Shown here: one piece after another, positions 15,501-24,350 of the stretch
How the letters are laid out: the number at the start of each line of letters is the position of its first letter
How positions within the stretch are numbered: the first letter of the stretch is position 1
Virus record (IMG/VR): IMGVR_UViG_3300009149_009790
Span: 1-31,591 of that record
From: a virus
Direction: 5' to 3' (one strand)
DNA: 31,591 nucleotides
Notes under the pieces: model-generated
What the model saw: the letters and a program-made list of their open reading frames with translations, nothing else
What the model was told of the DNA's origin: nothing
The model's database searches: none
Made by a program: the position numbers and the translations under genes

Positions 15501-15850
15501 TTAATAACAACAGTCAAATTCACGGTTCTCAAGGAACCGACCTCGTCATGAACGCTGATGTCAACGCAAGGTATTTCTCGACCATAAAATAGCAAAGCAT
15601 TGTATTTGCGGCCATCATGATCTTTTTCTGTTATTTCGAATTCTTTAGGTTCTTTGAATTGACAATGAATACCCGACTCTTTGTAGACGGCGACTTCATC
15701 CTCTTTTGTGATACCTTGTTTGCAACACGCGCATTTGATAATCTCTTTCGTTTTAGAACAATCGTTACAATACCAAGTATATTTTTCCGTAATTCCGCTA
15801 AGGGAGCTACGCTTACCACATTTAGAACAATATTGGAAATTATCTTTCAT
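15494..15850 (-). CDS. Zinc-ribbon protein downstream of nrdJ
   Basis: This 118-aa protein has three CxxC-type pairs in its first half: YCSKCGK (8-11), WYCNDC and IKCACC. They fit one or two zinc ribbons. The second half is beta-rich and ends VNLTVVIKD. No catalytic motif is seen. It begins 30 nt after the nrdJ stop, so it is probably transcribed with nrdJ. Zinc ribbons in phage genomes often serve nucleic-acid or protein binding; a link to nucleotide reduction would be inference from position only. The ribosome site is weak. Confidence 0.75.
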   Translation of the reverse strand: MKDNFQYCSKCGKRSSLSGITEKYTWYCNDCSKTKEIIKCACCKQGITKEDEVAVYKESGIHCQFKEPKEFEITEKDHDGRKYNALLFYGREIPCVDISVHDEVGSLRTVNLTVVIKD

Positions 15851-15880
15851 ATATGCTGCTTTTGATGAGTCGTTTTCTGT

Positions 15881-17809
15881 TCATTTTATTGGGCAAGCGC
15901 CGCCTTCGCATTCTATGCCTTCTAACGTATCCCCAGACATAATGTTTTCAGAAGTGATCGACTTCACCTTGCTATAGAGTTTGTGATATGTTTTCTCATC
16001 AATCTCTTCGAACGGGGCTTGATCAAAACCATGATCAGAATGAAGAAGAAAACTTACACTTTTCACTCCGGTCTTGTAATTTTCTTTAAGCCAAGATTTT
16101 ATTTCGCCTAACTCTTCCTTTTTATAGTAAACCGTGCAAGAAACCGCTTGGTCCGCCCAGATAGTCTGAAGTTTTTTTACAAGGTTCAATTGCTTTATCG
16201 CAGACATATCCTTCGCGAGGACAGTATCGTTTTCAAAATAACAAGGAAATTCTACGACAACAGTATCATGGTTGAAAGTTCCATCGAAGTTTTTGACATA
16301 TTCGGCCTTGTATCCGTTTTTCTTACAAAGATCTACTAAAGGATCGTTCGCCGCGATCCTAATTCTGCGAATAAAATACTGAGAATAACCAGGGTGAACC
16401 CCTGGACTAGCACCCCCTAATAACGAAAGAGTCCCACTCGGCTTTACCACTGTCAATTTGATACTTTCTGGCCAGCCTCTTTTTAGGCTCCATTCTTTAT
16501 CAAATGCCCTGAGGTCCTTGTAAACCCCATCTAACCAGTCTAGTTTATGTTCTGATTGACAGATCCCCGTGACGCCGATGCCAATTCTCATATTCCTTCT
16601 AACTACTTCTTCTGTTTTTTTACTAATAGACGGTAATCTTAAAATGCATTTGTTAGTCTTATATAAAAGTCTGGCGCATCTTTTCGCCTCTTCTTCGCTT
16701 TTGATCCTGTTGAGGTAAAGCTCTGCTAAGTCGCAAGGCTCAGAGTCTTCAAGAGTAGCTTCGGCGCAGGGATTAAAACCTAAACAGGCATCTTTGATCC
16801 TCTCTCCTAGTCTTCCGTATTTTTGGGAAAGTTTGATATTGATAAACCCGTATGGCTCCCCATTTCCTGCGTAACCATCCCATACGTTTTCCATGATATG
16901 ATCATAATCATCAGCGTAAATAGAGTTATTTGACATCGCTCGCCAATTCGGAATGTTTCCGAGGTCCCATCTTTTTGCTCTTATGTATAGCATGTCGTCT
17001 GGATCTCCAATTGCAATCAAAGCAGACCTTCTGACGTTTCCGCTAACGACACAAGACCCTATAATATTACAAATATCAAGGACATCTATACTTCTTAATT
17101 TCTTCCCTTCTCTTGAGGATACCACGGAATGAATCTTGTCGATCATTTCCATCAAGAATTTCGGCCCAGAAGCTTTTCCTCCAAAACCGCCAATGGGTTC
17201 GCCAGATCCCCTGACGAGAATCGTTGAATATGTGAAGGATTCACCTGTATTAAAATAAGAGTCTAAGACTTTTCGGAGCAACGAAACCCAACCTTCTCTA
17301 GAATCGGGAACAATAAAATCAGAATCATTTGTGTTTTTATGTTCGATTTTTACTCCTTTTTGTACCTTTGGCAAGTCATGAATGTCCTCTCTTTTGACGG
17401 AGAATCCTACTCCTCCTCCTAACATCAGATGCTCAAATAACATGCAAAAAGCTTCTAACCTATTCATTGTGAAATACCAACAATTGCACAAACTCGGCAA
17501 CCCGAACCTGTCTACGGTTTCGGTCCCTAATTGCCAAAGCATTCTTCCAGCAAAATTACATTTAAGATCAAAAATCAAATCAAATAATTGCTCTGCCTCT
17601 TCTTTCGTATACTCCGCCCCGATTTTCTGAGCCCCGTTGATACATCTTTGGATAGTCTCATGCCACTCTTCTGTTCTGCCTTGCCCTTCTACTTGTCTGG
17701 CGTAAGTCCTTTTGTACGTAACATACCCCAATCCGTTAAAACCCCAATCTGGTTGTTTTCCCTCGTATTTAGCGGTAAACTCATCTGTAATTATCTTAAA
17801 ATCTTCCAT
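15881..17809 (-). CDS. nrdJ: Adenosylcobalamin-dependent ribonucleotide reductase (class II, monomeric)
   Basis: This 642-aa enzyme should reduce ribonucleoside triphosphates to deoxy forms for phage DNA synthesis, without needing oxygen but needing host-derived vitamin B12. Features of the RTPR type include GYVTYKRTYAR (28-38), NCWY (C110), FGGKASGP (209-216), the thiyl motif NPCAE (C348, with N346 and E350) and EPCDLAEL (C359). The C-terminal redox pair reads CEGGACPIK (C634, C639), with the same spacing as C731/C736 of the Lactobacillus leichmannii enzyme. It is shorter than that enzyme (739 aa). It heads a three-gene unit ending at the 15.0 kb terminator. Confidence 0.95.
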   Translation of the reverse strand: MEDFKIITDEFTAKYEGKQPDWGFNGLGYVTYKRTYARQVEGQGRTEEWHETIQRCINGAQKIGAEYTKEEAEQLFDLIFDLKCNFAGRMLWQLGTETVDRFGLPSLCNCWYFTMNRLEAFCMLFEHLMLGGGVGFSVKREDIHDLPKVQKGVKIEHKNTNDSDFIVPDSREGWVSLLRKVLDSYFNTGESFTYSTILVRGSGEPIGGFGGKASGPKFLMEMIDKIHSVVSSREGKKLRSIDVLDICNIIGSCVVSGNVRRSALIAIGDPDDMLYIRAKRWDLGNIPNWRAMSNNSIYADDYDHIMENVWDGYAGNGEPYGFINIKLSQKYGRLGERIKDACLGFNPCAEATLEDSEPCDLAELYLNRIKSEEEAKRCARLLYKTNKCILRLPSISKKTEEVVRRNMRIGIGVTGICQSEHKLDWLDGVYKDLRAFDKEWSLKRGWPESIKLTVVKPSGTLSLLGGASPGVHPGYSQYFIRRIRIAANDPLVDLCKKNGYKAEYVKNFDGTFNHDTVVVEFPCYFENDTVLAKDMSAIKQLNLVKKLQTIWADQAVSCTVYYKKEELGEIKSWLKENYKTGVKSVSFLLHSDHGFDQAPFEEIDEKTYHKLYSKVKSITSENIMSGDTLEGIECEGGACPIK

Positions 17810-17826
17810 ATTAAATTAGTGTTTAT

Positions 17827-17855
17827 ACCTTACACTCTAGCCTCTTGGTTGACAA
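17827..17855 (-). promoter_or_regulatory. Possible promoter of nrdJ
   Basis: The minus strand shows TTGTCA (17850-17855), a 17-nt spacer and TAAGGT (17827-17832). The ATG of nrdJ is 17 nt after the -10. The match is moderate. The about 107-base gap holds no gene and no terminator I can see, so read-through from the glycan operon is also possible. Confidence 0.35.
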
Positions 17856-17916
17856 CAAGAATCGTTTTTTATTTTCCCAGATGCTTCTCGACAGCTTTTT
17901 TATCATATTTTGTTTT

Positions 17917-18984
17917 TTATTGTTTTAGCAGATTAAAATCAGTTTCTACCATTTTTTTAACTAAACCTTTGAAATCTGTTTTCGGCTTCCATCCTAGTTC
18001 ACTTTTAATTTTGCTAGGATCTCCTAGTAAGAGGTTTACTTCGGCGGGTCTGTAAAAAACAGGGTTCACGTTGATTAGCACATTTCCCTCTGAATCTTTG
18101 TATTCCTCTTCCTCTGGGTTATCAAATTTAAACCATTTTCCATCGATACCCGCAACAGAAAACGCCTCTTCAACAAAATCTCGAATTGAATAAGCTTCAC
18201 CAGAAGCCACTACATATTCAGAAATGTCTTTCGCCCCTGCCCAGTTTTTTTTGTGAACATCTTGGTTCAGCATTCTCCAAATTGCATCAACAAAATCTTC
18301 CGCATCGCTCCAGTCTCTCTTGGCGTCAAGGTTACCCAGCGAAATAGGAAGGTGTGTTTTTCCGTTTTCCTTATCTTTCTTTATTCTAGCTACCCCCATG
18401 GAGACTTTTCTCGTTAAAAACTCAGGGCCTCTTCTGCTTCCTTCGTGATTCATTAGCCATCCTTGCACCGCGTATAAGCCATAGCTATCCCTATAAGTCT
18501 TGACAAGGTGCCTAGCGGCAGCTTTCGAAGCTCCGTACGGAGATCGAGGTCGCAAAGGGTGAATCTCGTCTTGGGGAGAATACAAGACATCTCCGAATTC
18601 TTCGCTTGTTCCTGCGTTATAGAATCTAGTTTCTGGGCTAAAATTCCGAATAGCTTCTAGGATATGCAAAACCCCCGTAGCGTTAGTGTTCCAAGTCACC
18701 ACTGGGATATCCCAGCTTGAACCGACAAAACTTTGCGCCGCCAAGTTGATAAAATATGATGGCTTATATTTTTTTATGATGTTTTGGATTGATTCGCTAT
18801 CCGTCAGATCGAAATAAACAGTCTCAAACCTATCTGAATTTATATGTTCGATGTTTTGATGATTAGGCACAGAAAGCCGCCTCAAGGTTCCTATTATATG
18901 GTAATCTGTATTCTTAAGCAGATAATCTACCATATGGCTGCCGTCTTGTCCTGTTACACCTGTAATTATGACTTTTTTATTCAT
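17917..18984 (-). CDS. gmd: GDP-mannose 4,6-dehydratase
   Basis: This 355-aa extended-SDR enzyme converts GDP-D-mannose to GDP-4-keto-6-deoxymannose, the first step to GDP-L-fucose. It has the NAD(P) motif TGVTGQDGS near the start, the GMD signature around NAGTSEEFG, the catalytic SPYGASKAAARHL (YxxxK), and the RGPEFLTRKV and KRDWSDAEDFV segments typical of the family. I choose the ATG at 18984, just after the fcl stop. An upstream TTG at 19002 would add six residues that do not match the family. It is the last gene of the glycan cluster. Its neighbour, GDP-fucose synthase, completes the pathway. GDP-mannose must come from the host or from genes outside the window. Confidence 0.95.
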   Translation of the reverse strand: MNKKVIITGVTGQDGSHMVDYLLKNTDYHIIGTLRRLSVPNHQNIEHINSDRFETVYFDLTDSESIQNIIKKYKPSYFINLAAQSFVGSSWDIPVVTWNTNATGVLHILEAIRNFSPETRFYNAGTSEEFGDVLYSPQDEIHPLRPRSPYGASKAAARHLVKTYRDSYGLYAVQGWLMNHEGSRRGPEFLTRKVSMGVARIKKDKENGKTHLPISLGNLDAKRDWSDAEDFVDAIWRMLNQDVHKKNWAGAKDISEYVVASGEAYSIRDFVEEAFSVAGIDGKWFKFDNPEEEEYKDSEGNVLINVNPVFYRPAEVNLLLGDPSKIKSELGWKPKTDFKGLVKKMVETDFNLLKQ

Positions 18985-18989
18985 GATTA

Positions 18990-19901
18990 TCAACGATACC
19001 AATTATAAGTCCTATTCAGCGTTTCTTCTAAAGAAATTTCAGCCTCGAATCCAAATTTTTCCTTGGCCTTAGACACGTCGAGGCATCGTCGAGCCTGACC
19101 ATTAGGTTTAGACTCGTCGAACACTATCCTGCCGTTAAAACCCACTGTATTTTTGACCTGAAGCACAAGGTCTTTGATTGTTATTTCTTTTCCTGTGCCG
19201 ATATTGACAGGCTCAGGGGAATTATAGTTTTCCATCGCCATCACTATTGCTCTCGCACAATCTCCAGCATATAAAAATTCACGAGAAGCGGACCCGTCTC
19301 CCCAAATCACTACTTCTTTTTTATCTTCCAGTTTTGCTTCGTGCATTTTTCTGATCAAGGCCGGAATAACATGAGAGTTTTCTAGATCAAAATGATCATA
19401 TTCACCCGCTAAGTTGACAGGAATAAGGTGTATAAAATTGTCGCCATACTGAGAATTGTAGGCTTTACACCCTTCCATCAATACTCTTTTCGCGATCCCA
19501 TAAGGAGCGTTTGTCTTTTCTGGATAGCCGTTCCAAATGTTTTCTTCTCGAAATGGGACGGGGGTAAGAGAAGGGTAGCTACACACGGAGCCTAACGTCA
19601 CCAGTTTTTCTACTTTGGTTTCATGGCATGCTTTTAAAACATTCACGCCCATCATAAGGTTTTTTTCGAAAAAGTCTGCCGGACTATTTTTGTTAGCTCC
19701 TATTCCTCCGCAAACCGCTGCCAAATGGATAACGATATCTGGTTTGTAAAACTGAACCTTAAACAAGGTATCATGATAGTTTGTCAGGTCTGCGTTTTTG
19801 CTGCTAAGCGATATGGCTCTGTATCTATTGTCGTCGTCTAAAAGCCTATTGAGGTGTCGCCCTAAAAACCCTGTTCCTCCTGTTATTAAAATTTTCTTCA
19901 T
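18990..19901 (-). CDS. fcl: GDP-L-fucose synthase
   Basis: This 303-aa SDR enzyme should do the epimerisation and NADPH reduction that turn GDP-4-keto-6-deoxymannose into GDP-L-fucose. It shows ITGGTGFLGRHL at the N-terminus, the family-specific CGGIGANKNSPADF, the GSVCSYPS segment with the catalytic Ser/Cys region, PYGIAKR (YxxxK) and NLAGEYDHFDLENSHVIPAL. Length matches the family (about 310-320 aa). The start overlaps the aminotransferase stop by ATGA. With gmd next door it makes the donor for the family-10 fucosyltransferase at 29748. Confidence 0.95.
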   Translation of the reverse strand: MKKILITGGTGFLGRHLNRLLDDDNRYRAISLSSKNADLTNYHDTLFKVQFYKPDIVIHLAAVCGGIGANKNSPADFFEKNLMMGVNVLKACHETKVEKLVTLGSVCSYPSLTPVPFREENIWNGYPEKTNAPYGIAKRVLMEGCKAYNSQYGDNFIHLIPVNLAGEYDHFDLENSHVIPALIRKMHEAKLEDKKEVVIWGDGSASREFLYAGDCARAIVMAMENYNSPEPVNIGTGKEITIKDLVLQVKNTVGFNGRIVFDESKPNGQARRCLDVSKAKEKFGFEAEISLEETLNRTYNWYR

Positions 19902-20941
19902 ATTTGCTCCATCTCTTTGAAAAAATCTTGAATTAAAGTTTCTGGCCCTATAGTCAACCTCGCCCAGTTCTTTCTGCTATCAAAAGGAATTTTTATTTTG
20001 TTTTTAAAACTTATTTTGTGCTTTTTTAAAATTTTGTCTAATGAGGCGTTATCGTCTTTTCTATTTATATGCACCCAGTTCGTGGCCGAAGGAATGATGT
20101 CAAACTTGCCTTCTAACTTTTGGACAAAAACTTTCATTTTCTCTAGCGTCTGAGAAACATAATAACGATAAGGAGAAGGATTGTCTAATAAAAAATTGAT
20201 ATACTTCAAAGACGCCCCGCTCAAAGGAAAGGAAGGTCGGCTTTTTTCAAAAAGCTGAATATTGCGTTCTTGCGATATAACATATCCAAACCTACACCCT
20301 GCTCCCCCCCAAGCCTTAGAAAAAGTTCTGCTTATGACTAAATTATCATGCTTGGCTATTAAGTCTGAGCAATTGTAATCAATGAAATCGACATAAGCCT
20401 CATCAAGTAAAAAATAAACGCCTTTCTTTTTTAATCTTTCGCATATATAGTCGACCTCTTCTTTGGATTTTAAATCTCCCAAAGGTGAATTTGGGTTGGC
20501 TAATATCGCTATGCTGACATTTTCATCAGCTTTCTTTAGGAAATCATCGATAGAAAAGTTCAGATCTTCATTGAACTCGACTTCAGATTTTGTCATGTTG
20601 AACATGTCGCAGTAAACATGATACATAGGAAACGAAAGTTTGTTTAACAAAGCTTCTCCTTGGCCATATATCCAAAAAAAATCTTTTATTAGTTGATCTG
20701 ATCCGCTTCCTAGGCTTATATTTTGAGGGTTTGCTCCTGCTACTTTGGAGACCTTTTTTTTCATGTCCGAAAAATTTGATTCAGAAGGGTAGCATATAAA
20801 ATCCTCCTGAACCAGCGTGTCTTTAAACGCTTCAAAGAAAGACGTTTTAAAATTTTCTAACCTTTCTCCCATATCGTATCTTTTTTGAGGAGAAATCGCC
20901 TCTCTATGGCAAAACCTCCTTAATGTCCTTTGGTTAAACAT
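19898..20941 (-). CDS. HisC/CobD-like PLP-dependent aminotransferase or decarboxylase
   Basis: This 347-aa fold-type I PLP enzyme resembles histidinol-phosphate aminotransferase. Key segments are GSGSDQLIKDFF, LANPNSPLG (substrate/PLP Asn), LLDEAYVDF (Asp and Tyr) and SRTFSKAWGGAGCRFGY, with the Schiff-base Lys. A true histidine-pathway role is unlikely in this setting. HisC-like enzymes in capsule loci can act on small phosphates: Campylobacter Cj1436 decarboxylates serine phosphate and Cj1437 makes serinol phosphate. Together with the nearby nucleotidyltransferase and APH-like kinase it may make an activated amino-alcohol phosphate; that is inference. The start overlaps the radical SAM gene by TAATG. 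Confidence 0.85.
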   Translation of the reverse strand: MFNQRTLRRFCHREAISPQKRYDMGERLENFKTSFFEAFKDTLVQEDFICYPSESNFSDMKKKVSKVAGANPQNISLGSGSDQLIKDFFWIYGQGEALLNKLSFPMYHVYCDMFNMTKSEVEFNEDLNFSIDDFLKKADENVSIAILANPNSPLGDLKSKEEVDYICERLKKKGVYFLLDEAYVDFIDYNCSDLIAKHDNLVISRTFSKAWGGAGCRFGYVISQERNIQLFEKSRPSFPLSGASLKYINFLLDNPSPYRYYVSQTLEKMKVFVQKLEGKFDIIPSATNWVHINRKDDNASLDKILKKHKISFKNKIKIPFDSRKNWARLTIGPETLIQDFFKEMEQI

Positions 20942-21876
20942 TAGCCTCCCACTCCTAATTCCCCGAGTAAAGGAGACAATTCTTTATAAGAGCAGTTTTT
21001 GCAATGGTCCGATTTTTTGTCTTCCCCGCATTGTTTAGCTATTTCTGCGTATCTGCTTGATTTTCTAATCTCCTGCAAACTATCTTTGAATAAATTTCCA
21101 AAAGGTTTTGCCCCTGTGTTCAAGCAACACATTTTCACATTTCCCTCTACGGTAGTGTAAAGTCCGTTTTTAGGCCAAAAACAATCATTCCAACTCCAAG
21201 GGGATTTACCTTTAATAAGACTTCTAAATGTTTTAAGGTATTCAAGCTGTTCTTCGGTATAACCCCATGTGTTTTCGTTTGATTGCACAGATTTATCTTG
21301 AGACCAGTCTTGAGCGATGTTGAGTCTAAGTTCGCTTAAATTATATTTAGATAAAAATTCTTGAATTTTAGGAATGTCTTTAAGGTTTTCCTTGTTGACC
21401 ACATAATTTATTACTATTTGGCACCCTTTTCTATCTATGTTTTGTAGATCATTTAGGAATTTTATAAGTTTGTCCCATTTGGCAGGGGAACGATCTCTTT
21501 CGTAGCTTGCTTTGTATCCATCTATGGACAAATATAAAACATCGATATATTCTAAGCTGTCCTGAAAACGTCTTTTCATCTTGGATGTGTCGCCTATATC
21601 GTATTGGCAATTCGTAGCCACGATAACTCGGCAAGAAGGAAAAACCTCTTTAAAAACCTTGGTTACGCCGTCGAATTCGGGGTGTAAAAAAGGCTCCCCC
21701 ATTCCCATCAATTTGCACTCTTCAAGAGGGTGGTCTTTTATTTTTCCTAGCATCTCTTCCCACTTATTCAGGGGCATATGCTTTAACGGTCCTATGACTT
21801 CTTTTCTGTTGCAAAAAGAACAAGAAAGGTTGCAGTAATTCGTTGTTTCTAAATATGCGTATGTTATTTTATTCAT
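20941..21876 (-). CDS. Radical SAM/SPASM enzyme
   Basis: This 311-aa protein binds a 4Fe-4S cluster through CNLSCSFC (CxxxCxxC) near the N-terminus. GMGEPFLHPEF is the GGE-like SAM-binding motif. A SPASM-type C-terminus has further cysteines (CFWPKNG, KMCCLNTG, HCKNC). I choose the ATG at 21876 (MNKITYAYLETT), which has AAGGA 8 nt upstream. The longer frame from 21909 adds eleven unrelated residues and overlaps the previous gene by 41 nt. Substrate is unknown. Its neighbours suggest it modifies a small precursor or sugar for the glycan rather than a peptide, since no precursor peptide is seen. Confidence 0.88.
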   Translation of the reverse strand: MNKITYAYLETTNYCNLSCSFCNRKEVIGPLKHMPLNKWEEMLGKIKDHPLEECKLMGMGEPFLHPEFDGVTKVFKEVFPSCRVIVATNCQYDIGDTSKMKRRFQDSLEYIDVLYLSIDGYKASYERDRSPAKWDKLIKFLNDLQNIDRKGCQIVINYVVNKENLKDIPKIQEFLSKYNLSELRLNIAQDWSQDKSVQSNENTWGYTEEQLEYLKTFRSLIKGKSPWSWNDCFWPKNGLYTTVEGNVKMCCLNTGAKPFGNLFKDSLQEIRKSSRYAEIAKQCGEDKKSDHCKNCSYKELSPLLGELGVGG

Positions 21877-22570
21877 CTTTGTTTTCCTTCCACTCTTTTT
21901 CTGTTCCAAAGTCTAGATACTTCGAACACTCCACGTAATTAAATATGTTTCCATATTTCAATATTATATGAGAAAAAACATGACTAACATAAACTTCGGC
22001 ATCACATAATCGCAGGCCCGAATCTATTATATTTTTGTAAGACCTCTCGAAATGGTCGCACAAACAAGAATAAACTCCGACGCAGATCTGGGAGGAAACT
22101 ATCCTTTTTTCCATTATATCTATTACGATATCGTTTTCGTCTTTTATTATGAAGCTTTTAGCGTTGAGCCTTCTCGTGTCCGAGTCCACTTTTTTTCCTA
22201 CTATATATTCCTCTTTTTCTTCGGGATCGAATTGCACATCGCAATCCGAGTCTTTTATCGTTATAAACCCTTTTACAGATTTTTGCCTGATTGTTTCGAA
22301 TACCGTTTCAGAAGCAGAAAAGGTGTCGTTTTTCAAAATACAAACGTCCACTGTTTTTCCTTTGAAGACTTTTTTTAGAAAGAGTTGACAATCAAACTTT
22401 TCTTCTTGGGAACTTGTCACCGTTATGATTACTTTGTCGTAAAGACCAATAAGGGCTTCTGTCGATTTTGATATCATAGACACCCCTTTAGAATCTTCAA
22501 GCATCCACTTGGGCTTCTCTCCTAAGAAGCGGGACGATTTTCCTGCACAAGGAATAATTAGCGTTTTCAA
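21869..22570 (-). CDS. LicC-like nucleotidyltransferase
   Basis: This 233-aa enzyme should couple CTP or another NTP to a phosphorylated substrate. The N-terminus LKTLIIPCAGKSSRF and KPKWML match the GxG/K signature of sugar-phosphate and phosphocholine nucleotidyltransferases, and an Asp pair lies in IKDSDCDV. The start I support is a TTG at 22570: AAAGGAG stands 6 nt before it, and it overlaps the kinase stop as TTGA. The longer frame to 22600 lacks such support. Placement beside an APH-like kinase resembles phosphocholine-type pathways, where a kinase is followed by a cytidylyltransferase. The actual substrate is unknown. Confidence 0.8.
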   Translation of the reverse strand: MKTLIIPCAGKSSRFLGEKPKWMLEDSKGVSMISKSTEALIGLYDKVIITVTSSQEEKFDCQLFLKKVFKGKTVDVCILKNDTFSASETVFETIRQKSVKGFITIKDSDCDVQFDPEEKEEYIVGKKVDSDTRRLNAKSFIIKDENDIVIDIMEKRIVSSQICVGVYSCLCDHFERSYKNIIDSGLRLCDAEVYVSHVFSHIILKYGNIFNYVECSKYLDFGTEKEWKENKDE

Positions 22571-23367
22571 ATAAAGCTCCTTTCTGCAAAGGCTAAACAT
22601 TTTTCTATAAAAACTTTATCTTTTTCTTTCTCGCAGTATGGCAAAATTCTAAGTAAATGAAGGGTCATAAGCTTTTCGCACAAAACCCCTTCTTCTTCGG
22701 ATAATTTTTGTCTAATTTCCTCATACATGATAGACGCTTTGACGAGAGGAAAACTTTCGTTTCTCCACGACCAACCAAATACTAGGTCTTTTAAAATTTT
22801 AGACAAATCTAAGTAAGAAGAAGAGGAAAAACAGTCTAAAAAATCTATCAAATAAATATCGCCATCTTTTATTATTATATTCTCGAAACTAAGATCCCCA
22901 TGGCACTCATCTTTTTTTATGACACCCCAGTCAAAGTCGAGGCAGTAATCAATCGCCCGACCAAAACTATTGGAATTTTTTTTCAACCCTAATATCTTGT
23001 TTACGATTTTAGCTCCTTCGCTGTGTTCTCTTTCCTCACTTTTGTTAAAGCTAGACAGTATCTTGTCCAAGCAACTCAAGCTCTCTTTCACGGAGTTCTC
23101 CACAAAAAGAGATTGAAACGGAACTCCTTTTATATATTCCATGTCAAAATAAAACAAATCTTCCTCAAACCCTTTGCTTAAGATTTTTGGTTTTTTCACG
23201 GCGGAAGAGGCGGAAAATTGAAATTGTTTTTCCTGCTGGTTTATAAGTCTTTGGTTGTAAGCTAAAGATGGTGACTTTTTCCTTACGAAAAACGATCCGT
23301 CTTCATCTCTCCACACAGCGACCGCACACCCAGAATTCCCTCCTAGTAGCTTAACCTCTCTTTTCAT
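22567..23367 (-). CDS. APH/choline-kinase-like phosphotransferase
   Basis: This 266-aa kinase has the Brenner motif CHGDLSFEN (HxDxxxxN) and the metal-binding LIDFLD, typical of aminoglycoside, choline and ethanolamine kinases. A hydrophobic N-lobe with FFVRKKSP (likely the ATP Lys) precedes it. It overlaps the GHMP kinase stop by ATGA and the nucleotidyltransferase by TTGA. I infer it phosphorylates a small alcohol or sugar that the next enzyme activates. Antibiotic resistance is unlikely in this setting. Confidence 0.82.
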   Translation of the reverse strand: MKREVKLLGGNSGCAVAVWRDEDGSFFVRKKSPSLAYNQRLINQQEKQFQFSASSAVKKPKILSKGFEEDLFYFDMEYIKGVPFQSLFVENSVKESLSCLDKILSSFNKSEEREHSEGAKIVNKILGLKKNSNSFGRAIDYCLDFDWGVIKKDECHGDLSFENIIIKDGDIYLIDFLDCFSSSSYLDLSKILKDLVFGWSWRNESFPLVKASIMYEEIRQKLSEEEGVLCEKLMTLHLLRILPYCEKEKDKVFIEKCLAFAERSFI

Positions 23368-24350
23368 CTAAAATCTCCTAATATTTTCGCTCCTTCGTAG
23401 TCGGGAGAGAAATTTAATTTCTTACATTTTGCTTTCTCCATATATCTCTGAAGTTCGTTATGTCTATCTTCCGAGTATGTCATTAAAAAACCTCCTCCTC
23501 CTGCTCCTATGAGTTTTCCGCCGACTACTCCAAATTTTTTCTTCACGGTATCGTAAAGATCATCTATGCTGGAATTAGAAACCTCTTCGGACAATTGTTT
23601 TTTTATGTTCCAATACTCGTTTAGCACGTTGCCGTATTCAGACAGGTCTCCGTTTTCTAGAATATCTAATGTCTGGTAACCTAACTCTTTCATTCTAAGA
23701 AGAATTTCTTCGTTCTTTTGGCAATTTTGTTTTTTTAAGGCGTGAGAGGCACTTCTAGGGCGACAAAAATTAGAACCCAAATAATACAAGTGAATTTTTC
23801 GTTTCAATTCTCTCATTTTTTCCGAGGTTATGTTCACAGGGTCGACTGTTACTTTTCCGTTTTTATCTATGAAGAATGAGTTAAAGCCCCCATAAGCCGA
23901 AATAAATTGATCTTGTTTTCCCACTGGCAACTTTAGAGTCTCTATCTCTATGCGGCAAGCATCTTCCGCCAAATCATAAACGCTACAAGATTTTCTTTTG
24001 AATTTTTGTATAGCTTTGAGCAGTGCTACTAGGTAGCTGCCCGACGATCCCATACCTGTGTTCGCAGGAATATCACCGCTGCTAGAAATTTCGATAGAAT
24101 CTTTTAACCCATATAACTTTAAAGCTTCCCTAGCTCTATCATGTTGCAGGTCCTCTATATTCTCCACTTCCTCTGATTTTGAGTATTTTAATTTTACCTT
24201 TCCTTCTAGGGAATCAGTTTTTAGTGAAATGTAGAGATAACTATTGATAGCCATCGAGATAAAAAACCCTCCATGTTTTTTGTAAAACTCTGGCCTATCA
24301 TTGCCTCCTCCTGCGAACGTCACTCTATATGGGGCCCTAGAAATTATCAC
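23364..24350 (-). CDS. GHMP kinase, HddA-like (heptose 7-phosphate kinase family)
   Basis: This 328-aa sugar kinase has the N-terminal SRAPYRVTFAGGGND, the ATP loop PANTGMGSSGS (95-105), the KQDQFISAYGG segment and the C-terminal GAGGGGFLM. These match HddA, which phosphorylates D-glycero-D-manno-heptose 7-phosphate at C1 on the way to GDP-heptose. No GmhA isomerase is present in the window, so the exact sugar is uncertain. Both ends overlap neighbours by ATGA, in one translationally coupled block with the epimerase and the second kinase. Confidence 0.9.
   Translation of the reverse strand: MIISRAPYRVTFAGGGNDRPEFYKKHGGFFISMAINSYLYISLKTDSLEGKVKLKYSKSEEVENIEDLQHDRAREALKLYGLKDSIEISSSGDIPANTGMGSSGSYLVALLKAIQKFKRKSCSVYDLAEDACRIEIETLKLPVGKQDQFISAYGGFNSFFIDKNGKVTVDPVNITSEKMRELKRKIHLYYLGSNFCRPRSASHALKKQNCQKNEEILLRMKELGYQTLDILENGDLSEYGNVLNEYWNIKKQLSEEVSNSSIDDLYDTVKKKFGVVGGKLIGAGGGGFLMTYSEDRHNELQRYMEKAKCKKLNFSPDYEGAKILGDFR

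Noticed and set aside
17810-17916. Terminator between gmd and nrdJ
   Set aside because: Only short, mismatched stems are present and no U tract follows in the minus-strand direction.
22567-23367. Aminoglycoside resistance gene
   Set aside because: It has the APH fold motifs but is coupled to a nucleotidyltransferase inside a glycan cluster, which points to a biosynthetic kinase.
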